Assembly (NCBI RefSeq): GCF_030295765.1
Contig: NZ_AP027292.1
Span: 868,001-932,000 of the forward strand
DNA length: 64,000 nucleotides
Direction: 5' to 3'
Source: Neptuniibacter halophilus
GTDB taxonomy: Bacteria > Pseudomonadota > Gammaproteobacteria > Pseudomonadales > Balneatricaceae
Below the pieces are notes generated by a model. That model was not told the origin of the DNA. It worked only from the letters and a program-made list of their open reading frames with translations, and searched no databases. This document shows positions 20,578-30,722 of the stretch, piece after piece; the first letter of the stretch is position 1, and every line of letters starts with the position of its first letter. The position numbers were made by a program, and so were the translations under genes.

Positions 20578-22056
20578 ATGTTTGATATTACCCGAAAAAA
20601 AGATGCAGCCTACGCCCTGGTGATTTTCATCCTGTTCTGCATCCCCGCCCTGCTAAGCTGGAACAGCAAATCCCAGCTTGGGGCCATTATTGAATCGGGC
20701 TCAATAAAACTGGTCACCCGCAACTCCCCTAACACCTATTTTATCGATAAAGGCGACCCGGCGGGCTTTGAATATGATCTGGCTAAAGCTTATGCCGACT
20801 ATCTTGGTGTAAAACTGGAACTGGTACTCCCCAACAGCTTCAGCGAAATTTTCACAACCATGCAGCGCCGCGACGGCCATATTGCCGGCGCCATGCTGAC
20901 CATTACCGATGAGCGCCAGCAGAAATTTGAGTTTGCCAGCCCCTATCTGGAAACTACCACCGCGCTGATTTACCGCACAACTCAAGGTGAAACACCACCA
21001 CAGGATATTCCAGACCTGATCAATCAGAACAAACAGGTCATGGTGATCGCCAACAGCAGCCATTCCGAACTGATGAAATCCCTGCAACAGGAATACCCCA
21101 AGCTCAAATGGGAGGAAACCGGCGCGTTCTCCTCGGTAGAACTACTGGAAAAACTGCACAATAAAGAGATCGATTACGTCATTACCGACGCGGTCACTTT
21201 TGACAGTCAGAAATCTTTTTTTCCCGGTCTGAAAAAAGCCTTCGACCTCGACTCACCCAAACCTCTGGCCTGGATGCTGGCACCCCATCACGATCAGAGC
21301 CTGCGCGATTCGATTAACCGCTTCTTTGCGCTGGAATCCACCCAAAAGCTGATTGAGTCGCTGGAAGACAAATACTTCAATCGCTCCAACCCACTGGGTT
21401 TTTATGACACCGCCGCCTTCCGTGGGGATATGCAGGATCGCTTCCCCAAGCTTGAGCAGTATTTCATGATGGCCGAACAGGAAACCGACATTGACTGGCA
21501 GCTTCTGGCGGCCATCGCCTATCAGGAATCTCACTGGAACCCTGATGCTGTCTCTCCGACGGGTGTAAAAGGGATTATGATGCTGACCCGTGCGGCAGCC
21601 AAAGAGGTGGACGTAACTGACCGTACCGACCCGATGCAGAGCATTATCGGCGGCGCACACTATCTGGTAAAAGTAATGGAGAAGATCCCGGATCGCATCC
21701 CCCAGCCCGACCACACCTGGTTTGCGCTGGCCGGATACAACGTCGGCTACGGCCATCTAGAAGACGCCCGGGTGCTGACCTCCCGAGCCGGTCTGAATCC
21801 GGATAAATGGCGCGATGTAAAGAAACACCTACCTCTGCTGACCCAGGAAAAACACTTCAGTACCGTCCGCTATGGCTACGCCCGTGGCTACGAGCCGGTC
21901 AGATACGTCAGCAATATTCGTAAGTACATGAAACTACTGAAATGGGAAGTTCAGGTCATGCAGGCGAAACGTCAGAACGAGAGGGCCGATTTTGACCCTG
22001 ACCACGAAAGCTGGGATGAAGGCACCGTGGTTGAAGACTTCCTACCCGCCCTGTAA
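20578..22056 (+). CDS. mltF: Membrane-bound lytic murein transglycosylase F
   Basis: Cleaves the MurNAc-GlcNAc bond of peptidoglycan with formation of 1,6-anhydroMurNAc, from the periplasmic side of the envelope. The 492 residues comprise an N-terminal hydrophobic export segment (about 12-31), a periplasmic solute-binding-like domain (about 40-265) with regulatory role in E. coli MltF, and an SLT catalytic domain (about 295-430). Glu317 in IAYQESHWNP is the catalytic acid, and GVKGIMMLT is the next conserved block. The last 15 bases overlap the tail of tadA on the opposite strand. Its products feed the MupP/AmgK/MurU recycling enzymes elsewhere in the window. Confidence 0.93.
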   Translation: MFDITRKKDAAYALVIFILFCIPALLSWNSKSQLGAIIESGSIKLVTRNSPNTYFIDKGDPAGFEYDLAKAYADYLGVKLELVLPNSFSEIFTTMQRRDGHIAGAMLTITDERQQKFEFASPYLETTTALIYRTTQGETPPQDIPDLINQNKQVMVIANSSHSELMKSLQQEYPKLKWEETGAFSSVELLEKLHNKEIDYVITDAVTFDSQKSFFPGLKKAFDLDSPKPLAWMLAPHHDQSLRDSINRFFALESTQKLIESLEDKYFNRSNPLGFYDTAAFRGDMQDRFPKLEQYFMMAEQETDIDWQLLAAIAYQESHWNPDAVSPTGVKGIMMLTRAAAKEVDVTDRTDPMQSIIGGAHYLVKVMEKIPDRIPQPDHTWFALAGYNVGYGHLEDARVLTSRAGLNPDKWRDVKKHLPLLTQEKHFSTVRYGYARGYEPVRYVSNIRKYMKLLKWEVQVMQAKRQNERADFDPDHESWDEGTVVEDFLPAL

Positions 22057-22560
22057 CCCTTTTGCCGCTTTTTCAGCCTTGCGCAAAGCCTTCTTCTCTT
22101 CACGCCGGCGGCTGAAAAAGGCACTGATTTTGGCACTGCACTTCTCGGCCAGCACCGCATCCTCGACCTTAATCAGATGGTTAAACCAGGGCTGCTGAAA
22201 CAGTTGCCCGTTACTCTTTGCCACCCCGGACTTCTCTTCCGCAGCACCGTATACCAGACGCCGGATTCGAGCATGTACCATCGCACCGGCACACATTGTA
22301 CAGGGCTCAATTGTCACATACAGATCGGCTTCAGGCAGACGGTAATTACCCACCCGCGCAGCCGCCCGACGCAACGCCATCATCTCAGCATGTGCCGTCG
22401 GATCATGTCCGCTGATAGGATGATTCCATCCTTCACCGATCACCTCACCATCCAGCACCACCACAGCACCAACCGGCACCTCTCCCAGCGCTTCAGCCCG
22501 ATCCGCCAGCATCAATGCATGCTGCATCCAGTGGCGATCCTGTTCCTGCTGTTCGTTCAT
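22042..22560 (-). CDS. tadA: tRNA-specific adenosine deaminase
   Basis: Deaminates A34 to inosine in the anticodon of tRNA-Arg(ACG). The 172-residue protein has the zinc deaminase ligands His57 and catalytic Glu59 in TAHAEMMAL, and Cys87 and Cys90 in PCTMCAGAM. The C-terminal Lys/Arg-rich tail overlaps the end of mltF by 15 bases on the other strand. A terminator lies between tadA and guaA. Confidence 0.95.
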   Translation of the reverse strand: MNEQQEQDRHWMQHALMLADRAEALGEVPVGAVVVLDGEVIGEGWNHPISGHDPTAHAEMMALRRAAARVGNYRLPEADLYVTIEPCTMCAGAMVHARIRRLVYGAAEEKSGVAKSNGQLFQQPWFNHLIKVEDAVLAEKCSAKISAFFSRRREEKKALRKAEKAAKGLQGG

Positions 22561-22577
22561 AGTCTCTATTGCCCAGA

Positions 22578-22604
22578 TAAAAAAAGCCCGCTGTATAGCG
22601 GGCT
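22578..22604 (-). terminator. Intrinsic terminator of guaA
   Basis: An 8-base-pair stem AGCCCGCT / AGCGGGCT (22585-22592, 22597-22604) with a 4-base loop, followed on the minus strand by seven T. Confidence 0.85.
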
Positions 22605-22643
22605 CTTATAATAGCCTAAGCGGCTTTCAAAACCAGAACAGGA

Positions 22644-24224
22644 TCATTCCCACTCAATGGTTGCTGGCGGCTTAGAGCTGATATCGTAAGTGACCCGGGA
22701 TACCTTAGGGATCTCGTTGATAATACGACTGGAAACAGTTTCCAGCAGCTCGTATGGCAGATGCGCCCAACGAGCGGTCATGAAATCAATTGTCTCAACC
22801 GCACGAATCGCAATCACGTACTCATAGCGACGACCATCACCGACGACACCCACCGATTTAACCGGCAGGAATACCGCAAACGCCTGGCTGGTTTTGTGAT
22901 ACCAGTCTGCCTTATGTAGCTCTTCGATAAAGATAGCATCTGCCTCGCGCAGAATATCCGCGTATTCTTTCTTCACTTCGCCAAGAATACGCACACCCAG
23001 ACCCGGCCCCGGGAACGGATGACGGTAAACCATATCGTATGGCAGACCCAGCTCCAGACCCAGCTTACGCACCTCGTCTTTAAACAGCTCACGCAGTGGC
23101 TCAACCAACTCAAACTGCATATCTTCCGGCAGCCCGCCCACGTTGTGATGGGACTTAATAACATGCGCCTTACCGGTCTTCGCAGCCGCTGATTCAATCA
23201 CGTCCGGGTAGATTGTGCCCTGAGCCAGGAATTTCACATCCTGCAGCTTGGTCGCCTCATCATCGAATACTTCAATAAACGTATTACCGATAATCTTACG
23301 TTTCTTCTCAGGGTCATTTTCACCCACGAGACGACCCAGGAAAAGATCTTCAGCATCAGCACGGATCACGTTCACACCCATATTTTTGGCGAACATGTCC
23401 ATCACCTGATTGCCCTCATCCTTACGCAGCAGGCCGTTATCCACAAAGACACAGGTCAGCTGATCGCCGATTGCCTTGTGCAGCAGCGCGGCTACCACAG
23501 AGGAATCCACACCACCTGACAGACCCAGCAGCACCTTACGATCACCTACCTGCTCACGCACTTTAGCAATCTGGTCAGCAATAATGTTCGCGGAGTTCCA
23601 CAGCGCTTCTGTGCCGCAAATCTCAATAACAAAGCGCTCCAGAATACGGCCGCCCTGCTTGGTGTGAGTTACTTCAGGGTGGAACTGAACACCGTAGAAG
23701 TTTTTCTTCGGATGACACATCGCTGCAATCGGTGCAGACTCAGTGGACGCGATAATGGTAAAACCTTCCGGCAGAGTCGTCACTTTATCACCGTGACTCA
23801 TCCACACATCCAGAGAGAGAGAACCATTGTTAGCAACATGATCCTCAATGCCCTCCAGCAGGCGACTCGGACTGCTCTCCAGGCGTACCTGAGCATAACC
23901 AAATTCACGTTTTTCTGAAGTAGAGACTTCGCCACCCATCTGCGCAGCCATGGTCTGCATGCCGTAGCAGATACCCAGAACCGGCACATCCAGATTAAAT
24001 ACAACCTCAGGTGCACGAGGAGAATCACCTTCAGTGACCGACTCAGGCCCACCCGCCAGGATAATCCCTTTGGGTGCAAAACTGCGGATATCCTCTTCCG
24101 GCATATCCCAGGCATGAATTTCACAGTAAACACCGATCTCTCGCACGCGACGTGCGATCAGCTGAGTGTACTGGGAACCAAAATCCAGAATCAAAATTCG
24201 TTGAGCGTGAATATCTTTGGTCAT
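22644..24224 (-). CDS. guaA: GMP synthase (glutamine-hydrolysing)
   Basis: Makes GMP from XMP, glutamine and ATP. The 526-residue protein has an N-terminal class I amidotransferase domain with Cys86 in LGICYGMQ and a later [11 protein letters not shown], an ATP pyrophosphatase domain with the P-loop SGGVDSSV, and the C-terminal dimerisation domain ending in [10 protein letters not shown]. It is 90 bases downstream of guaB, the enzyme that makes its substrate, but a probable terminator lies between them. Confidence 0.97.
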   Translation of the reverse strand: MTKDIHAQRILILDFGSQYTQLIARRVREIGVYCEIHAWDMPEEDIRSFAPKGIILAGGPESVTEGDSPRAPEVVFNLDVPVLGICYGMQTMAAQMGGEVSTSEKREFGYAQVRLESSPSRLLEGIEDHVANNGSLSLDVWMSHGDKVTTLPEGFTIIASTESAPIAAMCHPKKNFYGVQFHPEVTHTKQGGRILERFVIEICGTEALWNSANIIADQIAKVREQVGDRKVLLGLSGGVDSSVVAALLHKAIGDQLTCVFVDNGLLRKDEGNQVMDMFAKNMGVNVIRADAEDLFLGRLVGENDPEKKRKIIGNTFIEVFDDEATKLQDVKFLAQGTIYPDVIESAAAKTGKAHVIKSHHNVGGLPEDMQFELVEPLRELFKDEVRKLGLELGLPYDMVYRHPFPGPGLGVRILGEVKKEYADILREADAIFIEELHKADWYHKTSQAFAVFLPVKSVGVVGDGRRYEYVIAIRAVETIDFMTARWAHLPYELLETVSSRIINEIPKVSRVTYDISSKPPATIEWE

Positions 24225-24261
24225 TTTTTCTGTCTCTATGTTTTACAGAACCGATTTCTGC

Positions 24262-24300
24262 AAAAAAAAAAGGGGGCGGAAAAAATCCCACCCCACTTTT
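24262..24300 (-). terminator. Probable terminator or attenuator between guaB and guaA
   Basis: On the minus strand a G-rich arm and a C-rich arm pair with a G-U and one mismatch around a T-rich loop, followed by a run of ten T. guaA must be expressed by read-through or its own promoter. Confidence 0.6.
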
Positions 24301-24314
24301 CAGAGTTTATTTGC

Positions 24315-25784
24315 TTAGCTTACGCGGTAGTTCGGCGCTTCTTTGGTGATGCTCACATCGTGCACATGACTCTCGTTCATGCCCGCATTCGTGATACGCA
24401 CAAACTGTGGCACGGTGCGCATGGTGGTAATATCGGCACTGCCGGTATAACCCATTGCCGCACGCAGACCACCCACCAACTGATGAACGACACCACCCAT
24501 CGGGCCTTTGCAGGGAACCCGACCTTCAATACCTTCCGGCACCAGTTTTTCAACGCCTTTGGAAGCGTCCTGGAAGTAACGGTCAGAGGAACCTGAAGAC
24601 TGGCCCATCGCACCCAGAGATCCCATACCACGATAGGACTTGAACGCACGGCCCTGGAACAGTTCCACTTCACCCGGCGCCTCATCGGTACCTGCCAGCA
24701 TGGAACCCACCATGATCGCAGAAGCACCGGCAACGATTGCTTTAGCCAGGTCACCCGAGAAACGGACACCACCATCAGCAATCACCGGAACACCACGCTC
24801 AAGCATCGCTGTCGCTACATTAGCTACCGCGCTGATCTGAGGCACACCGACACCGGCAACGATACGGGTAGTACAGATAGAACCCGGACCGATACCCACT
24901 TTAACACCGTCCGCACCGGCATCCGCCAGCGCAATCGCTGCTTCGGCGGTCGCGATATTGCCACCGATTACCTGAACCTGCGGGTGATTTTCTTTAACCC
25001 ATGCCACACGATCGATAACACCTTTTGAGTGACCGTGCGCGGTATCAACGATGATCACGTCCACGCCCGCAGCCACCAGTGCGTTAACACGGTCAGGCGT
25101 TTCCGGGCCGGTACCTACAGCAGCACCAACAATCAGACGGCCTTTCGCATCTTTCGCAGCATTCGGGTGAGACTGGGCTTTATTCATGTCCTTAACGGTC
25201 ATCATGCCCTGCAGCTTGAATGCTTCGTCAACCACAAGAATCTTTTCGATACGGTGCTTGCGCAACAGGTTACGCACTTTGTCCGGATCAACACCTTCCT
25301 GCACGGTAACCAGACGCTCTTTCGGCGTCATAATTGAGGCAACGGTCGCCTCCAGCTTGTGCTCAAAACGGAAATCACGGTCGGTTACGATACCCACCAG
25401 ATCATCACCATCCACTACCGGAAAGCCAGAGAAGCCAACTTCAGCCACCAGGGCACGCAGTTCGCCGACAGTCATGCCGGAGTGACAGGTCACCGGATCG
25501 CTTACAACGCCCGCTTCATATTTTTTAACACGGCGTACTTCTGTAGCCTGCTGCTCAATCGTCAGGTTTTTGTGGATAATACCAATACCACCTTCCTGCG
25601 CCATCGCAATCGCCAGACCCGATTCGGTCACGGTATCCATTGCAGCAGAAACCAGAGGAATATTGAGTTCAATTTCCTTGGTTAGACGGGTTTTCAGTGA
25701 AACGTCCTTAGGCAATACTTCAGAGTAGCCCGGAACCAGCAACACATCGTCAAAAGTGAGTGCTTCCTCAGCAATTCGCAACAT
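24315..25784 (-). CDS. guaB: Inosine-5'-monophosphate dehydrogenase
   Basis: Oxidises IMP to XMP with NAD, the committed step to GMP. The 489 residues form a TIM barrel interrupted at about 95-200 by a tandem CBS (Bateman) domain. The catalytic Cys is in [10 protein letters not shown]. The start [19 protein letters not shown] is the usual bacterial one. It is divergent from xseA; the 163-base gap holds both promoters. Confidence 0.97.
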   Translation of the reverse strand: MLRIAEEALTFDDVLLVPGYSEVLPKDVSLKTRLTKEIELNIPLVSAAMDTVTESGLAIAMAQEGGIGIIHKNLTIEQQATEVRRVKKYEAGVVSDPVTCHSGMTVGELRALVAEVGFSGFPVVDGDDLVGIVTDRDFRFEHKLEATVASIMTPKERLVTVQEGVDPDKVRNLLRKHRIEKILVVDEAFKLQGMMTVKDMNKAQSHPNAAKDAKGRLIVGAAVGTGPETPDRVNALVAAGVDVIIVDTAHGHSKGVIDRVAWVKENHPQVQVIGGNIATAEAAIALADAGADGVKVGIGPGSICTTRIVAGVGVPQISAVANVATAMLERGVPVIADGGVRFSGDLAKAIVAGASAIMVGSMLAGTDEAPGEVELFQGRAFKSYRGMGSLGAMGQSSGSSDRYFQDASKGVEKLVPEGIEGRVPCKGPMGGVVHQLVGGLRAAMGYTGSADITTMRTVPQFVRITNAGMNESHVHDVSITKEAPNYRVS

Positions 25785-25947
25785 TCTTTGCCAGCCTGTG
25801 TAGTCAGTAAATGTAAACGCGAAATTATACAGAAATTAGCCTTTTGTCTCAATCTAAAACTTGAGTTTTACACTGCCGTTAAAAAGCCCGGAAAATAAAT
25901 CCAGACTGGCGGCTGTCGCTGGGATCAAGATCGTTTAAGATGCCCCT

Positions 25948-27312
25948 ATGTCTATGAGTAATCCATCGCTAAATCCCCCCTCCACACAGGCTCTCAGCGT
26001 TTCTGAACTCAACCGTCAGGCGCGCACCCTGCTGGAGCGTTCGTTTCTGACCATTCAGGTAGAAGGCGAAATATCCAACTTTGTCCGCCCCAGTTCGGGT
26101 CATTGGTACTTCACCCTTAAAGATGACAAGGCGCAGGTGCGCTGTGCAATGTTCCGCAACAGGAATGCGCAGCTTAACCAACCGAAAAATGGTGATCGGG
26201 TGCTGATCCGGGCCAAAGTCAGCCTGTACGAAGGCCGTGGTGACTTTCAACTGATTTGTGAGGGTCTCCAGCCGGCAGGCAGCGGCTCACTTCAGATCGC
26301 CTTCGATGCTCTGAAACTGAAATTACAGCAAGAGGGTCTGTTCGACAGTCAGCATAAAAAGCCACTGCCTCTGCACCCTCGTCACCTTGGCATCATCACC
26401 TCACCCAGCGGCGCCGCCGTGCACGATATTCTGACCGTTCTCAAGCGACGCTTCCCGGGCATGCCGGTCACCCTTTACCCCAGTGCAGTTCAGGGTGAGG
26501 ACGCACCCGCTCAGCTCTGCAGGGCGATTCTTCTGGCCGAAGCGCATCAGACTTGTGATGTGCTGATTCTGGGTCGTGGCGGCGGATCACTTGAAGACCT
26601 GTGGGCCTTCAACAACGAACAACTGGCACGCGCGGTCTTTGAGTGTGAGATCCCGATTATCAGCGCGGTGGGTCATGAGGTTGATGTGGTGATCACCGAC
26701 TTTGTCGCCGACACCCGTGCACCGACCCCTTCCGCCGCTGCCGAACTGATCAGCCCGGATCAGGCTCAACTCAGACTACGTCTCAGCCAAATGGAAAACC
26801 GGCTCCAGCGACAGATAAATCTGGTGCTGAAGCAGGGACAAAACCGTATCAGTCATTTGCGCAGCCGACTGCGCGAGCCCGGCCAGCGCCTGAAAGAACA
26901 GGCGCAACGGCTGGACAACCTCGAGTTTCGTCTGGGCAATGCACTGCAACAGAGGCTCAGGCAACTTAACAACCGTCAGCAACAGTTGGCGACCCGACTT
27001 CAGGCTCAGTCTCCCCGACGCAACCTCGAACGTCAGCACAATACTGTCCAGACCCTGGAGCAACGTCTGAAGCACGCGAATCAACAGCGCCTGCAACAAC
27101 TTCAGTTCCAGCTCAGGTCCGCCATGCAACGCCTGCACAGCGTCAGCCCGCTGGCCACGCTTGAGCGCGGTTACGCCATTACCAAGGATGCCGACGGCAG
27201 AATCATCAGCGATGCCCGGACCCAGCAGCCCGGCAACCTTATTGAAACCCAGCTTCATCAGGGACGTCTGCTCTGCAGCGTTCAGGAGATAATCACGGAG
27301 TCGATTGAATGA
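25948..27312 (+). CDS. xseA: Exodeoxyribonuclease VII large subunit
   Basis: Catalytic subunit of ExoVII, which digests single-stranded DNA from both ends. The 454-residue protein has an N-terminal OB fold (SVSELNRQARTLLERSF, VEGEISNFVRPSSGHWYFTL), the central nuclease domain with LGRGGGSLEDLWAFN and ISAVGHEVD, and a long Gln/Arg-rich helical region (about 275-400) that forms the coiled-coil arm for XseB. The stop overlaps the start of the next gene (ATGA). Confidence 0.96.
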   Translation: MSMSNPSLNPPSTQALSVSELNRQARTLLERSFLTIQVEGEISNFVRPSSGHWYFTLKDDKAQVRCAMFRNRNAQLNQPKNGDRVLIRAKVSLYEGRGDFQLICEGLQPAGSGSLQIAFDALKLKLQQEGLFDSQHKKPLPLHPRHLGIITSPSGAAVHDILTVLKRRFPGMPVTLYPSAVQGEDAPAQLCRAILLAEAHQTCDVLILGRGGGSLEDLWAFNNEQLARAVFECEIPIISAVGHEVDVVITDFVADTRAPTPSAAAELISPDQAQLRLRLSQMENRLQRQINLVLKQGQNRISHLRSRLREPGQRLKEQAQRLDNLEFRLGNALQQRLRQLNNRQQQLATRLQAQSPRRNLERQHNTVQTLEQRLKHANQQRLQQLQFQLRSAMQRLHSVSPLATLERGYAITKDADGRIISDARTQQPGNLIETQLHQGRLLCSVQEIITESIE

Positions 27313-28160
27313 TACAGCTTAGCCGATTAACCCGACTACTCTGCCTTACACCTCTGCTGCTATGGAGTCTCAACGCAGCCGCAATGCAGCTACCGGATGA
27401 AAGTAAAGTTCCCGGCGGCATCGTCGTTATCCCTCTGACCGGCCAGAACAGCGCAAGCGCTCCCTCTGCCTGGTATAAAGGCAACCGGCTGATGGTGCTA
27501 CCGAGCAAGGGAACCCGCTACGAAGCCGAGAGTCACTGGATTGCCGTTGCCGGCATCCCTCTGAGCGCCAAACCCAGCGAAAAACAACATGTACGCGCCA
27601 ACGCCACCTCTTACTACTTTGAGATTGATAACAAAGAGTACAAAGCCCAGTACCTGACGGTTAAGAACAAGCGTCATGTTGATCCCGATCCGGAAGACGT
27701 TAAACGCTGGCGACGGGAGAAGGCAAAGATGGTTGCCGCTTACAAAAGCTGGAGCGAACCGGCAAGCCCGGTTACCCGTTTTGAGTTACCTGCCAAAGGC
27801 CCCTACAGCAGCCCCTTTGGCCTGAGGCGCTTCTTCAACAAACAGCCACGCAACCCGCACAGCGGTCTGGATATCGCGGCCCCGCATGGCGACCCGATCA
27901 CAGCCCCTGCCGCCGGGGTTGTAGTCGATACCGGCGATTACTTTTTTAACGGTAACACGGTGATTATCGATCACGGTTTTGGCCTGACAACCATGTACTG
28001 CCACATGAGTAAAATTGACGTGCAGATTGGCGACAAAGTAAGCACCGGCACACGGCTGGGCGCCATTGGCAAAACCGGCCGGGTCACCGGCCCACACCTG
28101 CACTGGAGTGTGAGCTTGAATAATACCCGGGTCGACCCCATATTATTTTTGAACAACTAA
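27309..28160 (+). CDS. M23 family metallopeptidase (LasA/LytM type), exported
   Basis: A 283-residue exported zinc endopeptidase-like protein. A signal peptide covers residues 1-25 (ending NAAA). A conserved region of the Pseudomonas M23 type precedes the catalytic LytM domain (about 155-280). Zinc ligands are present: HSGLD with Asp, and the HLHW pair near the end. Such enzymes cleave peptide cross-links in the cell wall, or act as activators of amidases when ligands are missing; here they appear intact. It overlaps xseA by four bases and is co-transcribed with it. The exact physiological substrate is unknown. Confidence 0.88.
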   Translation: MIQLSRLTRLLCLTPLLLWSLNAAAMQLPDESKVPGGIVVIPLTGQNSASAPSAWYKGNRLMVLPSKGTRYEAESHWIAVAGIPLSAKPSEKQHVRANATSYYFEIDNKEYKAQYLTVKNKRHVDPDPEDVKRWRREKAKMVAAYKSWSEPASPVTRFELPAKGPYSSPFGLRRFFNKQPRNPHSGLDIAAPHGDPITAPAAGVVVDTGDYFFNGNTVIIDHGFGLTTMYCHMSKIDVQIGDKVSTGTRLGAIGKTGRVTGPHLHWSVSLNNTRVDPILFLNN

Positions 28161-28224
28161 GGAACCTGCGAACAAGTCCTCAGACACTGACAGGACTTAT
28201 TCGCAGATTCCCTGATTTCACAGT

Positions 28225-28252
28225 AACGGGCTGATTGGATAGCCCGTTTTTT
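28225..28252 (+). terminator. Intrinsic terminator after the M23 gene
   Basis: Stem AACGGGCT / AGCCCGTT (28225-28232, 28241-28248) with an 8-base loop and a seven-T run. It lies only 24 bases before fklB, so it separates the two units. Confidence 0.8.
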
Positions 28253-28275
28253 TAAGCAACAGCGGGACTCTATTA

Positions 28276-28902
28276 ATGTCTGACGTACAACTGGAAACAC
28301 TGGAACAGAAAGCGAGCTACGGTATCGGCCGTCAAATGGGCGACCAGCTGGCACAACAGCCTTTCGAGGGTATGGATCTGAATGCCATCTCCGCAGGTAT
28401 TGCCGACGCTTTCAACGGCGAAGCGATGCGCGTTGAAGTTAAAGATATCCAGGAAGCCTTCAATGTCATCAACGATCGTCTGCGTGCGCAGCAAGAAGCT
28501 GCAGCGAAAGAAGCTGCTGCCGCTGGTGAAGAGTTCCTGAGCAACAATGCCAAACGCGATGAAGTGATCGTGCTGGAATCCGGCCTGCAATACGAAGTCG
28601 TTGAAGCAGGCGACAGCAGCAGCGACAAACCGGGCCGCGAATCCAAAGTCCGTGTTCACTATCACGGCACTTTCACCGATGGCAACGTCTTCGACAGCTC
28701 ATACAACCGCGGCCAGCCAGCAGAGTTCCCGGTTGGCGGCGTTATCGCCGGCTGGACAGAAGCACTGCAACTGATGAACGTTGGCGCCAAGTGGAAACTG
28801 TACATTCCATACGACCTGGCTTACGGCGCTCAGGGTTCTCCGGGCGGAATCCCTCCGTACTCTGCACTGGTATTTGATGTCGAGCTACTGGACATCCTCT
28901 GA
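28276..28902 (+). CDS. fklB: FKBP-type peptidyl-prolyl cis-trans isomerase
   Basis: A 208-residue isomerase resembling E. coli FklB (206 residues). Residues 1-100 form the helical dimerisation domain (ASYGIGRQMGDQL), and residues about 110-208 the FKBP domain with VRVHYHGTFTDGNVFDSSYNRGQPAEFPV and the WKLYIPYDLAYG segment. There is no signal peptide, which points to the cytoplasmic FklB type rather than periplasmic FkpA. A terminator lies on each side. Confidence 0.9.
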   Translation: MSDVQLETLEQKASYGIGRQMGDQLAQQPFEGMDLNAISAGIADAFNGEAMRVEVKDIQEAFNVINDRLRAQQEAAAKEAAAAGEEFLSNNAKRDEVIVLESGLQYEVVEAGDSSSDKPGRESKVRVHYHGTFTDGNVFDSSYNRGQPAEFPVGGVIAGWTEALQLMNVGAKWKLYIPYDLAYGAQGSPGGIPPYSALVFDVELLDIL

Positions 28903-28917
28903 TCACAGCTAAAACCG

Positions 28918-28942
28918 AGGCGGCATGACCGCCTCTTTTTTC
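28918..28942 (+). terminator. Intrinsic terminator after fklB
   Basis: Stem GAGGCGG / CCGCCTC with a 5-base loop and six T, 16 bases after the fklB stop and just before the next start. Confidence 0.85.
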
Positions 28943-28952
28943 GAGAATTCGC

Positions 28953-29714
28953 ATGCAACTCAACTATCAGCTTCATGGCGAGGGTGAGCCTCTGATCATC
29001 CTGCACGGCCTGTTTGGCACCCTGGAGAACTGGGGTAGTCAGATTAAATCACTGGCAGAACGGTTTCAGGTGATCGCGGTCGATCTGCGAAACCATGGCC
29101 GTTCCCCCCACAGTGATGAGATGAGCTATCCATTAATGGCCGCAGATATTCTGGCATTGATGGAGCAGTTGAACGTAAGCAAAGCGCATATTCTCGGTCA
29201 TTCGATGGGCGGCAAAGCAGCTATGCAACTGGCGCTGAATCACCCTGACAGAATCGACAAACTGATCGTTGTTGATATCGCACCCGTTGTCTACCCACGG
29301 CATCACGACGATGTATTCGAGGGCCTGTTCAGCATCGACCTGACCAGCCTGAAAAGCCGCTCACAAGCCGACAGCCAACTGCAAGCACTGATAAAAGAGC
29401 CCTCAGTCCGGGCATTTCTGCTCAAAAACCTCTACCGCAACGAAGCCGGACAATTTGACTGGCGTATGAACCTGCAGGCCCTGCATGATGACTATGCGCA
29501 GATCAGCGCAGCCCCTCAGGGAAGCAGCCCCTACCCGAAGCCGGTTCTGTTTATTAAGGGCGCCAACTCAAACTATCTGATTCCGGAGTATCGGGATGAT
29601 CTCTTAGGCCTGTTCCCCAAAGCCAGTTACAAGGTCATCCAGAATGCCGGGCACTGGCCTCATGCCGAACAGGCAGACAGCTTCAGCCGGATGGTATTAG
29701 ATTATCTGGGATAG
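28953..29714 (+). CDS. Alpha/beta-fold hydrolase, YbfF-type esterase
   Basis: A 253-residue alpha/beta hydrolase. The oxyanion motif HGLFGTLENW, the nucleophile elbow GHSMGGKAAM (Ser near residue 90) and a C-terminal NAGHWPHAEQ with the catalytic His are all present. E. coli YbfF hydrolyses acyl-CoA and small esters in vitro; the natural substrate is not known. It converges on the metallopeptidase-like gene with a 21-base gap. Confidence 0.85.
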   Translation: MQLNYQLHGEGEPLIILHGLFGTLENWGSQIKSLAERFQVIAVDLRNHGRSPHSDEMSYPLMAADILALMEQLNVSKAHILGHSMGGKAAMQLALNHPDRIDKLIVVDIAPVVYPRHHDDVFEGLFSIDLTSLKSRSQADSQLQALIKEPSVRAFLLKNLYRNEAGQFDWRMNLQALHDDYAQISAAPQGSSPYPKPVLFIKGANSNYLIPEYRDDLLGLFPKASYKVIQNAGHWPHAEQADSFSRMVLDYLG

Positions 29715-29735
29715 TCTTAGCAGAAAAAGGCGGAC

Positions 29736-30677
29736 TCAGACCTGCTGATCCAGCAGCGAGCCTTCAGGGAAGAGTTTCTGGAAAACGCCGGCATCTACCA
29801 GCTTTTTATTGATCTCAGCCAACTGCTTATTAAGATCATTCAGACGGTCGTTAAACTCATTCAGCGCCTCAGCAGCCCCCTCTGAACGGGCACTTCGCTC
29901 ATCACGCAGCGCCTGTAAGCGCTCCCCTGCAGTAGGCGAATCATCATCAGCATCTTCCTGTTCAGACTCATTCACTCTGTCCGCAGACTGTTCAGCACGC
30001 GCCTCTTCCTCCATCTGCAGGATTTCAGCCCTTGCCTCGATCGCCATCACCCGGGCTTCGGCCGCCGCAGCCCTGTCGGCCGAGGAGGGCTCTGCCACAC
30101 TCAGCGCTGCACGCTGAATAATTTCTGCTTTTTCCAGAGTCGCCTGAGGGTCATTGGGGATAGGTGAGGTATCAATTTTCACTTCGCCCGCGACCGCATA
30201 CAGCCGGCCGTCAGGCCCTCGCTCATAAGAATAACTGGGCGCAGAAGCATACTGCCCACCAATGGCAGCATGGGTCTGCTCATGTGCACGCACTTCACGA
30301 TCACGTTTAGCCAGCTCACGGGTAATCTCAAGCTCTTGCTGCTCTTCCGCCTCAGCGGATGCTTTTGCCCCTGCGCTACCGGCTACCGGGGATTCCAGAC
30401 CCACCAGCTCAGCATCATTGGATTCGAGCCCAACCAGCTCTCCATCATCACGCTTTAGCGGCGTTGGATCATTAATAGCAAGACGCGACAGCTCAGTGGC
30501 TGCAGCCGACAGGGTAACCCGATCACGATTAACAAAATTGCGCGAAGACTGCAGCTCCTGCTCAACAGGCACCGCATTGGCAGTAGAAAACAGACGTTGA
30601 AGATCGCGGGAGCGAAGCTCCTGAGGGGCAGCACTGGAATTCAACGCCTGCGAACTGGCGGCACTGAATATCTGCAC
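29736..30677 (-). CDS. Putative metalloprotease, SprA/CJM1_0395 family
   Basis: A 313-residue protein with a zinc-protease motif HEQTH at residues 132-136, followed by GGQYASAPSYSYERGPDGRLYAVAGEV, a block typical of the SprA-related family. The first 120 residues are low-complexity and contain a tandem LVGLES repeat (81-86, 91-96). Residues about 180-290 are highly charged and helical, probably a coiled coil. There is no signal peptide. The biological role is unknown. The gene follows the small 83-residue gene on the same strand with a 45-base gap that holds a hairpin. Confidence 0.75.
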   Translation of the reverse strand: MQIFSAASSQALNSSAAPQELRSRDLQRLFSTANAVPVEQELQSSRNFVNRDRVTLSAAATELSRLAINDPTPLKRDDGELVGLESNDAELVGLESPVAGSAGAKASAEAEEQQELEITRELAKRDREVRAHEQTHAAIGGQYASAPSYSYERGPDGRLYAVAGEVKIDTSPIPNDPQATLEKAEIIQRAALSVAEPSSADRAAAAEARVMAIEARAEILQMEEEARAEQSADRVNESEQEDADDDSPTAGERLQALRDERSARSEGAAEALNEFNDRLNDLNKQLAEINKKLVDAGVFQKLFPEGSLLDQQV

Positions 30678-30695
30678 TTAACTATCCTCCCCTGG

Positions 30696-30719
30696 CGGGC
30701 TCATCAGAACGGGAGCCCG
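30696..30719 (-). repeat. Hairpin between the small unknown gene and the metalloprotease gene
   Basis: Perfect 7-base arms CGGGCTC / GAGCCCG with a 10-base loop, starting three bases after the upstream stop codon. No T run follows on the minus strand, so it may stabilise or modulate the transcript rather than end it. Confidence 0.4.
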
Positions 30720-30722
30720 GAC